Shown here one piece after another: positions 12,600 to 23,579 of a DNA stretch of 64,000 nt. The stretch spans positions 143,860,001 to 143,924,000 of the forward strand of contig NC_064820.1 in the NCBI RefSeq assembly GCF_024166365.1, in the 5' to 3' direction. Below the pieces are notes generated by a model. That model saw only the letters and a list, made by a program, of their open reading frames with translations. It was not told the DNA's origin and made no database searches. The position numbers were made by a program, and so were the translations under genes. This DNA is from Elephas maximus indicus (lineage: Eukaryota > Chordata > Mammalia > Proboscidea > Elephantidae). Numbering within the stretch: position 1 is the stretch's first letter; every line of letters begins with the position of its first letter.

Positions 12600-12624
12600 T
12601 TAGTCCTTTTTGAACAATGGTGAT

Positions 12625-12930
12625 TAAGCTGTCATTTTTCATTCCTTCTTGCCTTCCATTTGGAAGACCAGGATTTGATTCCTGACACTGCACCTCAAGT
12701 GCAATTAACAAGTCTGTCAGTTTGTCATACCGTGAAGGCATGCATGTTGCTATGAAGCTGGAAGCTATGCCACCGGTATTTAAAATACCAACAGGGTCAC
12801 CATGGTGGACAGGACTCAGTGGAGTTCCCAGACTAAGACAGACTAGGAAGAAAAAGGCCTTTGAAAATCCTGTGGGTCACAAGTCTGATCCTGTTGTGAA
12901 TGGGGTTGTGGGATGTTTAAAATAAGACAG
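12625..12930 (+). mobile_element. AfroSINE variant (RTE-related middle)
   Basis: A tRNA-like head with B-box-like 'ggatttgattcctgacac' is followed by 'tgcatgttgctatgaagctg' and 'cagactaagacagactagg', which also occur at the 5' end of the RTE LINE at 1-1215 (minus strand). Confidence 0.7.
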
Positions 12931-13639
12931 CAGGTGGCACAAGTAAATGATGGTCTCATCTTCTAGAAGACTAAACCTTGGATAACCTCGAATCCAAATT
13001 GTTGCCCGGAAAAGAGTGAACCTGTACTTAACATTTCTTCTATCCCTCACGTTTTTTCCTATTTTCAACCATATTTAATTTGTGTAGTTCCCACAGCATG
13101 CCCTAGCTAGCTGTGCTCTGCACAACACAGAAATGTGTTTTCTTGTACGAAAAGAACCAAGTTTTTTCAGCACAGGCCTAGAATTGAAGGCTTCAAATCA
13201 TCAAATTAGAACTCTTAAATTACTGTATTAAAAGCCAAAAAAAAAAAATTTTTTTTTAAAGCACTTTTCATCATTAATTGAAACACTGCATTTAATATAC
13301 TATACTATTTTTTAGGAAGTGTCTGATTTTAAAATAAGGAATCAGGAATACCTGGCTTTCCATCGGTTCACTAGTCTTCCTCTACTTAAGTCTCTTTTGT
13401 CAAAATGTAGTTACAGTTAAAGCTTAAAAAAAGGAAGATTTCAGCTCATTTGCATTTATCCTGGGGCACATTATCGATAGTTTCAGTCCGGTACAAAACA
13501 TGGTTACTCTCCAACTTGGGAGTGGAATGCATCTCAGTCTTCTCAGGGTCCTCATGGTTCCTCTTCTCCATTTGGAAGAAAGGGTCGCTTTCTTTCCCCT
13601 TCCTCAGCGTCCCTCCAGCCATCTTCTGATCCCCCTAAG
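12931..13639. other. CDO1 upstream flank
   Basis: No gene seen. A perfect octamer ATTTGCAT lies at 13448-13455, and an A12T10 tract is near 13237-13258. Whether the octamer is used cannot be told from sequence alone. Confidence 0.35.
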
Positions 13640-13952
13640 TCCCAGCGTTGTGAACCACTGCGCCGGAGGCGAGGCTCACAGAGAGGTGGCGGAGGGAGGC
13701 GCGGGGAGAGGGGTTGAGATGGGCGTTACGACGCTTCTTTTTAGAATAGGGGAGAGGGTGCGCGAAGCCCATTGTAAGCGAAGACCTACAGGAGAAAAGG
13801 GGCTCCAGAAAGGGCTCAGAGGGCTCAGGAAGCTGGGGGTGCGTTGACGGGTCTTGCCTACAGGCTCTCCCCGCCTCCACCACCTTTCGCTCATAGCTGC
13901 CTTCCTCTCTCCACCCCGGAGGCCTTTGGTACATTCCCGTTAACTCGGAGAG

Positions 13953-13960
13953 CTTAAAAG
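13953..13960 (+). promoter_or_regulatory. CDO1: TATA-like box of CDO1
   Basis: 'cttaaaag' sits in otherwise GC-rich sequence. A start site about 25-30 bases downstream (about 13985) would give a 5' UTR near 250 nt with no upstream ATG. Confidence 0.45.
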
Positions 13961-13984
13961 CGGCCCGGGAGGCTGCACTCTGCA

Positions 13985-14233
13985 CAGTTGGTCTTGATTT
14001 GTGTGCGCTTCGTGTCCGTGGCAAGTCCAAGTCCGCCACGCTGCCGGGGGCTCTTGATATCTTTACGAGGGATTCTTTACATTTTGGCACTCGAACGTCT
14101 GGGGGATTTGTTTGTGTGTGTACCTGTAGCTGTCTAGCTGGCAGCTAGTGTCCCTCGCCTCGGCTCGTCTGCTCGCTCAGCGCCTCCGCCGCAGCCCAGC
14201 AGTGAGACGCGCGCGCCGCCAGCTCTGCGCCGG
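13985..14233 (+). other. CDO1: CDO1 5' UTR (start estimated)
   Basis: There is no ATG between the estimated start site and the CDO1 start codon, so the annotated ATG is the first. The context has G at +4 but C at -3. A near-perfect palindrome, CTAGCTG-G-CAGCTAG, lies at 14134-14148. Confidence 0.5.
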
Positions 14234-14403
14234 ATGGAGCGGACCGAGGTGCTAAAGCCAAGAACCCTGGCCGAACTGATCCGCATCCTACACCAGCTGT
14301 TCGCCGGCGACGAAGTCAATGTGGAGGAAGTGCAGGCCGTCTTGGAAGCCTACGAGAGTGACCCCGCCGAGTGGGCAGTGTATGCCAAGTTCGACCAGTA
14401 CAG
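14234..14403 (+). CDS. CDO1: CDO1 exon 1, coding part
   Basis: 170 nt: ATG at 14234, donor GTGAGC at 14404, ends in phase 2 (AG of codon 57). It encodes residues 1-56 and part of Arg57. Confidence 0.97.
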
Positions 14404-17400
14404 GTGAGCGCGCTCTAGCCTACCCGCCCAGGATTCAGAGAAGGAAGAGGGAAGGGGGAGCGAGAGTGAGGGGCACAGACGTGGGTGCCTAGCCCCAGGG
14501 GAGCCCCGTGCCCGCCGTGCCCACCCTCTCATCGTTCCCGACCCTTGTCGGCACCCAGCACTGCGCCCGGTCACTGGCCTCAGCGAGGCTGGCGCTGCGC
14601 GCTTTGGGCTCTGCGTCCGCAGCGCGGGCAGAAGGTGGATCCTACTGGCCTTGCTATCCAGTTGCCGGGGGCTGTGGGCGGGCGCCCCGAAGGGGGGCCA
14701 CCGCGCGGCTGCGAGGTTTTCTGTTCTCTCCGCGCTCGCCTACCCCTCCTCTTCCAAACCACCATTCCCCCTCTTCAGCTCCCGGCCTCGGGAGCAAGAC
14801 CCTTGTCTCCGAAGCAATCGCCTTCTTCCCGCGCGTGGCTGGGGCTTAGCTTGCCTTGGTGGTCACCCGCCGACCCCCTGGCACGGAGGTATGGGGAGCC
14901 TCCTGCGCCAGAGCCACTCAGAGTTGGCTCCGCCGACCGCCCTGGAGAACCGACTGGACAAAAGGAGTGTATTTTCGGAAGAGAGCTACATCGCCCGTCG
15001 GGAGGAGAGAGAACAGTAGGGTACTGAATTCCCCGATGCCAGTTCTCCATCACTTGGCCCTTTGTCGCCCTCAGTCAGGCACCTGGCCACAGCCATTTTG
15101 CGTTGTCACCCGACACTTCAAATTCTGCTGCCCCCTCTCCCAAACCAGTTGAACTGACCCCCCGACTGTAGATTTATCAAACCCACTATCAGGTTTCGCT
15201 AATTAAACACACAACCGCCTTTCTTTCAGCCCCCAGTCTGCTTTCTGTTATCCTTAGCTCTGAGGATCCGGAATGTAAATCGAAGACCGCCGCTTCACAG
15301 ATAATGCTCCAGTGAGGCACCCAAAAATAGGCTGGGTCTTTTGCAGCCCCGGCGGGGTGATTAAGTAAAAATGAATCTCTCTACCAGTCCTCTGGGGCCA
15401 GAAGTAATATTTAACCAACCTAAAGGATGAAAGATCTTGATTTTTCTGAATAGCAACCTGAGCTTCAGTCTTTTTGGTTGGTTTGGGTTGAGGAAAAGGG
15501 GCGGGGGCGGGGGTGGGGGAGGGGAGGGCTAATTGAAAGAAAGCGAGTTAACTTTATTTTCCTTGGGAACCCTTTCTTCTAGTCACAACACCTTAACACA
15601 CAGTGTGTTTGGTAAAGTTTTATAGGCAAGGAGTGTTACAACTGTTTTAGGATTTGAAGTAGAAAAAGTGAAGCCCACTTAGTATCCCATTTTCCACTTG
15701 CAAGTGGCTTTAAGAAATCCCTTTAGTTGTATCAACTCAGTTCACAGCAAGTTTCTTCTGTAGCTATCAATAAAGCTACCCGAAGTCTAGTTTTTGTTTA
15801 ATTTTGCCTGTATCAAACAAGCTGCCCTCCAGTCGATTTCAACTCATAGCGCCCTCGTGTGTCAGAGTAGAACTGTGCTCCGTGGGGTTTTCAATGGCTG
15901 ATTTTCAAAAGTAGATCACCAGGTAGTTCCAGGTAATTGAGTGCTTGCCATGGGCCAGGACTCTTCCAAGCACTTTACATGTGTTAACTCATTTACCTCA
16001 CAACAACCCTCTGACGTAGGTACCGTTCTTATTCCTTTTTTACAGGTGAGAAAGAGTAAGTAATGAAGAGATTGGGTAACCTCCTTGAGGTCATACTTCC
16101 ATCAAGTTATCAGCTCTAGCATTTAAACCCAGCAATATAGTTCCAGAAACCACACTCCAGTCCACTACTAAACTTCCTTCAGACATATGTTACCATAATA
16201 ATTTTCTCCTGACTAGATGTATGATTTGGAGGGCAGTGGTGGTTTGTTCAGTGAAAGAATTCTCCCCTTCCTTGCAGGAGGCCTGGATTTGATACCCGCC
16301 CCCCCACCCGCCATGTACCTCAAGTGCAGCCACCACTCCTCTCTCTGTCAGTGGAGGCGTATGTGTTGCTATGATGTTGAACAGGTTTTAGTGGAGTTTC
16401 CTAAGACAAACTAGGAATAAAGGCCTGGCGATCTACTTCCAAAAATCAATCAGTGAAAACCCTATTGATCACAATGGTCTGTTCCCATTGTACGTGGGGT
16501 CACCATGAGTCGGATGCCAACTGGATAGCCGCTAACAACAACAGATATATTATTGGCGGAGAGAAATCAATTAACTAGGGTAAAATGTAACCTCTGTTAA
16601 TCTTTTGAACGTCTTAATCTTTCAAACAAGGGCATTTTTAGGGACCTTGAATTAGTCTTATTTGGCAAGCTCTAAGCCTTTTGAAATACAACCGATTATT
16701 GATTTATCTATTCCAAAGGTATTCTGAAGTACAGCTCATTGAAATGATGAATGTAGTCCTGAGTGGACAGTCAGGGGAGTAATGAGGGGGAGAGGTGGGA
16801 GAGTAGAATTCAATTTGATAGTATTTTCTGCATATAATAGGTGCCTAGTACTGTGAAGGATTCTGATGTCTAACCTTGGGAGGGCCAGTGTGGAAGAACT
16901 GAGACAGAATATGTTTTGATGTGGGCCAGATACTAAATTCTCAGGAAGACCACCATAAAAGCAAGAGAATGACACTAGGTCTGGGAGAGGGAGAAGTAAG
17001 ATCTTGGTGCAGGAACTGAGCTTACTGTGAATTAAAGGCTGTGTGCACAGCCCCTTGCTAAATCATAAAGGGATACAATGTAAGAAGATGGACAACTGAA
17101 ATGCACTGACTAAGCAACTCCCTCAGAGATAATGCTGTGCAAGCACCTGGCGCAGAGCCTGGGGGTGGGAAAAGGGAGAAGGGACAAACAACACATAAGT
17201 AAGCAGATGACCATGTCAACAAACACTCCCCAAAAATGGAGTAAAATCCCTTTCCTTAAAAACGACAGTCTAAATGTATATCATTAATTATCAAAAGTTT
17301 GCTGAATAGATGGTGTCAATAATGCCTGCTGGGCAAGTAGAAACTTTAAAGTTTATTTTTCTGGTGTTATGGTTGTGGTGGTTGTTTGGTTTGGTTTAGT

Positions 17401-20400
17401 TTTTTTGTTTGTTTTCTTTAGTTTTTACCAAATACTGATTTCTCGTAATTGTAGAAGGTTTTAGAGTGTTATTTCCCTAATGTAGCCTCCTTTGTTCTGG
17501 TACTTCAGTAAACCCCCATCCTATTACATTGTGAACGCTTTTGAATGTGGTTTGTGTCTAAGCTGTAGTAAAACTAAGGAGAATTCTAGAATAGCTGTTT
17601 TATGGAACTTTGTTTCTCTGGTCTTGGTTTAGCTACAAGAGGAGAAGGGGCAGAAAAAAGATAGCAACATTCTTGCCTAGAGCCTTAATATACTTTGCAA
17701 ATATCTTCTCTGAGAAACTTTCCCTTTATTAGTTTTGAGGCTATCACACTTAGAATCACGGAATTTCCTTTTTTCTTTTTCCTGTTACCTTTCTCATAGC
17801 ATTCATTAAAACTGAGCAGCTGCCTCAGGAATTGAAGCAATTCAAAATAGAGAAATGTCCATAATGAACTGTTAAAAAAAATTGTTTTAATTTGTGCTGG
17901 ATTTCTAATTAGAAAACCACATTCAAAAGTGTTTAGAGGTGGAAACATTATTTGTTCGTGAATGATACTTTGTGACGCATTATGTTTCCCCAGTCCTTGT
18001 TTTATCAACCAGATTCAAATTTATCAATACCTTCTTTTTAGATATACCCGAAATCTTGTGGATCAAGGAAATGGAAAATTTAATCTGATGATTCTATGTT
18101 GGGGTGAAGGACACGGCAGGTAATCCAACTATTCAGTATCTATTTCAGCACATGAGAAATACAATGCAGACTAGTTACAAGTCTTGTAACACTAGCAAAT
18201 CTCATTTTATAATTATTTGTTCACAGTGTCCCCCAATCCCAGCAAAAATCCTCACAGAAAGTAGCATAGGGCATTTATCAAAACTAGTTCCAAAAAATGA
18301 AGAGTAAATCAAAAGAGGTAAGTAACCAGTTTGACTTAATCTCTCTTTGTCTTCTATGGAGTTAAACTTTACATGGAATTATGCTAAAACTTGACCTTTG
18401 CGGTGCTTTGAGGTGTGTGTAAACAATCATGGGACCAAAGACCAAAGCATCTAGGTGCTAGAGCTAGTAAAGCGGTTCACAAATTCAGAAAGTTTCTTTC
18501 TACTTCAAGCTAATTTTTTTTTTATTATTATATTTATCTACAGTGTAAAGCAACTTGAACTAATACTGATCCTTTGAAAATTGGTTCCTTAACTATTTTT
18601 TAGTTTATACTTTGGCCAGGCTTATTACTGTCTTGAGTATTGTTATCTCCTGAATTAGATCCTTCTCAGTCTTTTGAGAATAGTAAAACCAATAACTCAG
18701 GCCTGTGTTTGATGGGAGAAAGGAAACATGAATTCACAAGGCTTCAGAAAGTTGAGTGCTAGCTCCACCCTCTCTATACCAAAAAACCAAACCAGTTGCC
18801 ATCGAGTCGATTCCAACTCATAGCGACCCTATAGGACAGATTAGAACTGCCCCATAGAGTTTCCACGGAGCACCTGGTGGATTTGAACTGCCGACCCTTC
18901 TGTCAGCAGCCATAGCTCTTAACCACTACGCCACCAGGGTTTCCCATCCTCACTATAGAGTATGTTTATTTACACATATGGAATGGAGTTGTTTTCATTC
19001 TCTCAATATTTTTTGAAAGCAGATTATACATCAGGAATAGGACTGAGCTATAAGGATTTAGGAAATAAGTTCTTGCAGTACATATATGAGTTAATACAAT
19101 TCAGCATATGAAATAAATGCCAGAAATTATACAGGTTTATACATTTTAATTAGCCCTACAGCTAATGAGTCACACTTTCTTGCTACCTGACGTACTTAAA
19201 TACTGTTGTTGTGATTGTTAGTTGCCATCAAGTAAATTATGACTTAGGTGACCCCACATGCAGAGTAGAACTGCTCCATAGAGTTTTCAAGGCTGCGACC
19301 TTTCAGAAGCAGGTCAGATCGCCAGGCCTGTCTTCCGAGGTACCTCCAGGTGGGTTCATACTGCCAACCTTTCAGTTAGTAGTCGAGAGCTTAACTGTCT
19401 GCATCTAAGAACTCCTACTTAAATACTATTTACTCTCAAGGTTACTTGAATAAATCTTTTCTTTCCCCAAATCCAGTTTACTTTCTTCTCCTACCAATAT
19501 TGGGAGATAATCACAGATAAGATGCTCTCTAAAACTACAAAAGATTAACATTCTATATACTTTACAGTGTAATTTTAGGACTTTAACACATATATACACA
19601 GTCTTTTTTCACCAGAGGAAGGAAAAAAGAGAAAACGCCTAGCGGAAAAAACTATTAAGTGTTTTTCTCAGTGTGGCGGTTATTATAGATGATCTTTAAC
19701 CTTTCCAGAATTTTTCAAATGTACTTTTATAATCAAGATCTAACACAGCTTAAGCGACTTATTAAAAGCTATATCTAGGGGAAGATTAAAGGTTTTTTTC
19801 TCCTTTCATCAAAGCAGTGTTATAACAAGGTTAAAAAAAGTCTTGATCTTTAGTAGAGGTATGCATCAAAACTGGAATTCTTTTATTCATTGATATGGAT
19901 AGCGTGTTATTTTTACTACTTTGCCCTGAACAGTGTTGACTGTAAATTGATGATATCTTAAACATCCAGCTCACCTGGATTTTGGCCTGAGACATGTCCC
20001 ATTGACAATGGTGTAGTTGTAAGCTGTGGGGCAGACTGTTATTGCTGGTCTGAATAATGGACCATCTACTGAGTTCAGTTGTCATATTGTACCTATATAG
20101 CAGTATCCATGATCACACCGACTCCCACTGCTTTCTGAAGATGCTACAGGGAAATCTAAAGGAGACACTGTTTGCCTGGCCTGACAAAAAGTCCAATGAG
20201 ATGATCAAGAAGTCTGAAAGAATCTTGAGGGAAAACCAGTGTGCCTACATCAACGGTAACATCCTATACCTTTTTCTAAGGACAGGTGGAAATAACCTAG
20301 AGCTCCTTTTTGAAATATTGGTTACTTATACATATGCAGTGGAACCTGGATCCTGAAGTCATGATTTCATATACTTTGGAAATGACCTAAAAGCAGTGGG

Positions 20401-23400
20401 TTTTGTTTTTTAAGGCTTTGCATCTGTATTGAAATCACAAAAACATATGCATGCAGCTTAGTGTCCACTGAAAAGTTTTTTACCTGCCAAGACTTGGACC
20501 CTTGGTGGCGTAGTGGTTACGAGCTTGGCTGCTAGCCAAAAGGTCAGCAGTTGGAATCCACCAGCTGCACCTTGGAAACCCTAGGGGGCAGTTCTACTCT
20601 GTCCTATAGGGTTGATATGAGTCAGAATCGACTCGATGGCAACAGGGGCCAAGACTTAGGACAGTTAGTCAAACATTAATTGTAGACTCATTACGCAAAG
20701 GAAACCTTGGTGGCATGGTGGTTAAGTGCTTTGGGTGCTAACCAAAAAGTAGGCAGCTTGAATCTACCAGGTGCTTCTTGGAGACTATGTGGGCAGTTTT
20801 ACTGTGTCCGATATGGTTGCTATGAGTTGGAATCGACTGAAGGCAATGAGAGAAAGAAATTACTCAAAACCAGAAAAACTGGTTGCCATGAAGTCAACAC
20901 CGACTCATGGTGACCCCATATGTATCAGAGTAGTATCAGCCACACAGTTTTCAGTGGCTGGTTTTTCAAAGTAGATTGGCAGGCCTTTCTTCCGAGGTGC
21001 CCTTGAGTGGACTTAAAGCTCCAACCTTTCAGTTAGCAGCCCAGCACGTTAATGCACCTCCCAGGGACATGAATAATTCAATGGTCACAGTTTCAACCTT
21101 TGATTTTTGCAGATGGCAGGAGGAGGGGTAGAGATGGCTAGTGATGGGGGAAGGATGTTTCAAGTACAGACAGAAGAATGAATGAAGGCACAGTAGTTGC
21201 AAAGAATGAAGACTATTCAGGAATGTTCTAGCTAGAGGGAAGAAGGAAGAATGGGCTTGGGCAGGGAAGTGTTGTTAGCTGCCTTTGAATCTGCTTCTAA
21301 CTCTTGGTGACCCCATGTACAATGAGTTTAGATAACAGCGACCCATAGAGTTTTCACTGGCTGATTTTTCAGAAGTAGGTTGCCAGTCCTTTCTTCCCAG
21401 TCCATTTTAGTCTGGAGCTCTGCTGAAACCTGTTCAGCATCATAGCAACACACAGGCCTCCACTGACAGATGGGTGGTGGCTATGCATGAAGTGCATTGG
21501 TTGGGAATCAAACCCCACTCTCCTGCATGGAAGGTGAGAATTCTACCACTGGACAGGGGAGTAGTAGAAGATCAGGGCCTGGTCCTCCAAGACAGCTTAA
21601 AGTAGGAGCTCTTCTTGGTCAGCAGAGTTTTAACTGGGAATGTCTTCATTCAACTTGATAGCAGTGTGCAGTACAGGGTGCAAATGAGGGGAAAATAGAG
21701 GCAGGGAGACCAACTTGCCTATCGTAATGAGCATGAGGTGGACAGGTCCTGAACCAAACCGGCATCCTTAAGTATCACCAAGAAGCGTCCAATGTTACTG
21801 TGGCAGAGGGTATACTATAGGCATGAAGGGAAAGGAGGCAAGACCAAAAAAGAAAACAAACAAACAAAAAACCTAGGATGAATAACAATAGGGCTCATAT
21901 GCAAGCCTGGGGGCCTTCTCTAAAGGATGATAACTTATTTTTACAAGCTTCCTATTGCCTACCTGCAGATCAAAATCCTGTCTGGCAGTATTCTGGCAGC
22001 TAGGTGGTGAAGAAAGTGGGAATCTTACCATTCAATATATAAATGTTCACTTAATTTACCTGTTTTCATTACTCCGTAATGTGCGTGGTGTTCACCATCC
22101 TCACAAATGGCTTATAATTTCATGTTCTCTGCAAAGTAGGTAGATATCTACTTTCAAGCATTCAATTTTTTACTACTATTTTCTTTTCTCCCATTTTCTT
22201 TGTGTTTGTATTTTTATGCCTTTTTAAGTCTTTTATCGCCCTTTCAGGCAGGGGCAGAAAGGAACTGAGGCTAATACGTGCATGTCACTCACCACCTTTA
22301 GCTGGGAGTTTAATTCTAACTGATTTCTATTAATTTCATGTGCATGAAAACTGATTCATGATATTAAGTGATTAACAAAATTTTGGTGTTCAGATATTAT
22401 CTAAGCTGCTGCTTCTCTTCTTCCCTCTTGGATATTGTTTAGATTCCATTGGCTTACATCGGGTAGAGAATATCAGCCACACGGAACCTGCTGTGAGCCT
22501 TCACCTGTACAGTCCACCTTTTGATACATGCCATGCCTTTGATCAAAGAACAGGACATAAAAACAAAGTCATCATGACATTTTACAGCAAATTTGGAATC
22601 AGGACTCCATTTGTAAGTATAATTTCCCTCTCCTAGGTTGAAATGCTAGGTATGAGTTGACAACATTACACCATATGTATTGTTTTTCTGTTCTATATAT
22701 TATTTGAATGTTTTAAGTATTCTTGAATTGAAGATGAGATTAACCCTGAATCTGGAGGAAAGGGCCATATATCTTAATTCTTTTCTTTAATTTGGGTGAC
22801 ATTTTCAGTTTATAAATAAACATTAAATTAGATGCAAATAATTATTTTTTAAAAACTTCAAGATATATCTTCATTCGTAAAGAAAACATTTTACCTTCAT
22901 TTATTAGGGAAATACGAGATCCAATAAAATATTGTTGAATATAACAGTGCTATGACTTAACGTTCATAGGTCTAATTTGCAGGAACAACACAAATGACTT
23001 GCATAGTTAACCCTTGCAAAGTTATGACCCTATTCTGATATAACTAAAGAAATTTGCCTGTTTCAATTGCCAAGTTTGCTTTTTCTTTGAGTAGTGATGC
23101 TATTTAGACCACAATTAATAAGAATAGTCTATAATGACACGTTCCCTTTCAGGAATGAAAGTTTGCACCTAAAAATATTAAGGCAATCAACACTAATATG
23201 CTATGGCAATCTTCTACCTCTGGTGAAATAAATTGGCCATCTAGGGGAATGGACTTTTATTAGGAATCGCAATGTTCGGAAATAGACAATGTATGAAATC
23301 CGAGACTGGATAGCATCCTCATGAATGGTATGAAAGGGGACAGCCTTTGAAAGAATTTTCTTAAGTTATTGCTCTGCTTTATCTTCATTCCAGTCTCTAA

Positions 23401-23579
23401 GAGAGATTCTTATCATAGGAACAGAATAACTAGGCTCCATTGCCATAGCCAAGTTCATACACAGCAGGAGAAGCAAGGCAACTTGTGTAGACCTTTACAG
23501 GTCTTGTGTAAAGATTCTTAACACAGCTTTCTTCTTTTTTTTCTTAAAGACAACTTCAGGTTCACTGGAGAACAACTAA
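14234..23579 (+). CDS. CDO1: Cysteine dioxygenase type 1, complete five-exon gene
   Basis: CDO1 adds both atoms of O2 to L-cysteine to give cysteine sulfinate, the entry to taurine and sulfate. It is a cytosolic non-haem iron enzyme of the cupin fold. Coding exons are 14234-14403, 18042-18119, 20101-20255, 22443-22612 and 23550-23579, all with GT-AG borders. They total 603 nt, giving 200 residues and TAA, the usual mammalian length. Iron ligands His86, His88 and His140 are present, as are Cys93 and Tyr157 (the thioether cross-link pair), Tyr58 and Arg60 (substrate pocket) and Cys164. The N-terminus begins [15 protein letters not shown] and the C-terminus ends SGSLENN. No frame break or missing residue is seen, so the protein should be active. 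Introns hold several SINEs. Expression is probably controlled from the CpG-island promoter; in mammals protein level is mainly set by cysteine-dependent degradation. Confidence 0.98.
15498..15528 (+). other. G-quadruplex-forming motif in CDO1 intron 1
   Basis: Six G-runs of 4, 5, 5, 5, 4 and 3, separated by single bases (C, C, T, A, A). It lies about 1.1 kb after exon 1, just past the CpG island. Confidence 0.7.
15812..15922 (-). mobile_element. Afrotherian SINE fragment
   Basis: Antisense tail half with 'tccagtcgatttcaactca' and 'ggctgattttcaaaagtaga'; the head is missing. It abuts a MIR. Confidence 0.7.
15925..16160 (+). repeat. MIR SINE
   Basis: MIR core text: 'ttccaagcactttacatgtg', 'tacaggtgagaaagag', then 'atttaaacccagcaa'. 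Orientation +. Confidence 0.75.
16237..16543 (+). mobile_element. AfroSINE (long, tRNA-like head, aacaacaaca tail)
   Basis: 'gttcagtgaaagaattctcc' head, B-box-like 'gcctggatttgatacc', 'gtgttgctatgatgttgaac', and a tail ending 'ctaacaacaaca'. The same family is at 34733, 50637 and (antisense) 21270. Confidence 0.85.
18042..18119 (+). CDS. CDO1: CDO1 exon 2
   Basis: 78 nt, phase 2 to phase 2. It carries Tyr58 and Arg60 of the substrate pocket. Donor GTAATC. Confidence 0.97.
18780..18943 (-). mobile_element. Afrotherian SINE (short subtype) in CDO1 intron 2
   Basis: Full antisense copy from 'tgccatcgagtcgattcc' to 'ctacgccaccagggtttcc'. Confidence 0.9.
19205..19415 (-). mobile_element. Afrotherian SINE with 12-bp target duplication in CDO1 intron 2
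   Basis: Variant with tail 'gttgttgtgattgttagttg' and 'cagatcgccaggcctgtctt'. Target duplication tacttaaatact at 19193-19204 and 19416-19427. Confidence 0.92.
20101..20255 (+). CDS. CDO1: CDO1 exon 3 with iron ligands His86 and His88 and Cys93
   Basis: 155 nt. It starts in phase 2 and ends after the first base of codon 135. The segment IHDHTDSHC holds two iron histidines and the cross-link cysteine. Confidence 0.97.
20496..20648 (+). mobile_element. Afrotherian SINE in CDO1 intron 3, 9-bp target duplication
   Basis: Short subtype. ccaagactt lies at 20487-20495 and 20649-20657. Confidence 0.92.
20697..20849 (+). mobile_element. Afrotherian SINE in CDO1 intron 3
   Basis: 'gaaaccttggtggcatggtgg' to 'gagttggaatcgactgaagg', moderately diverged. 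Confidence 0.88.
20862..21066 (-). mobile_element. Afrotherian SINE in CDO1 intron 3
   Basis: Antisense variant with 'gccatgaagtcaacaccgac' and 'ctttcttccgaggtgccctt', next to the + copy at 20697-20849. Confidence 0.8.
21270..21556 (-). mobile_element. AfroSINE (long, tRNA-like head) in CDO1 intron 3
   Basis: Antisense, from 'gttgttagctgcctttgaat' to the head 'tggaaggtgagaattctacc'. Same family as 16237-16543. Confidence 0.82.
21560..22442 (+). other. CDO1: Rest of CDO1 intron 3
   Basis: No repeat or gene recognised. It ends in acceptor AG at 22441-22442 after 'ggatattgttt'. Confidence 0.5.
22443..22612 (+). CDS. CDO1: CDO1 exon 4 with His140, Tyr157 and Cys164
   Basis: 170 nt, ending phase 0 at PFT-junction codon TTT; donor GTAAGT. 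It carries the third iron ligand (SIGLHRVEN) and the cross-link tyrosine (LHLYSPPF). Confidence 0.97.
22613..23549 (+). other. CDO1: CDO1 intron 4
   Basis: 937 nt GT-AG intron, AT-rich, with no recognised repeat. Acceptor 'ttcttaaag'. Confidence 0.9.
23550..23579 (+). CDS. CDO1: CDO1 exon 5, coding part
   Basis: Ten codons including TAA. It encodes TTSGSLENN. Confidence 0.95.
   Translation, partial: TTSGSLENN

Larger units (their letters stand above)
13640..15360. promoter_or_regulatory. CDO1: CpG island over CDO1 promoter, exon 1 and start of intron 1
   Basis: The stretch is GC-rich and dense in CG dinucleotides, unlike the AT-rich surroundings. It spans the likely start site, the 5' UTR, the first coding exon and about 1 kb of intron 1. 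In human the CDO1 promoter CpG island is well known to be methylated and silenced in many cancers; that is family knowledge, not something seen here. Edges are judged by eye. Confidence 0.75.
14404..18041 (+). other. CDO1: CDO1 intron 1
   Basis: 3.6 kb. The first kilobase is GC-rich. It holds a G-run cluster (15498-15528), a SINE fragment (15812-15922), a MIR (15925-16160) and an AfroSINE (16237-16543). Nothing is recognised in 16550-18030. Confidence 0.9.

Noticed and set aside
13635-14090. 151-codon open frame on the minus strand opposite the CDO1 promoter
   Set aside because: It lies in GC-rich island sequence where stops are rare, has no recognised domain, and overlaps promoter and 5' UTR. 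An antisense transcript is possible but unsupported.
14485-15027. 180-codon open frame in CDO1 intron 1
   Set aside because: A by-product of high GC content after exon 1. It has no domain, and other frames there are equally open.
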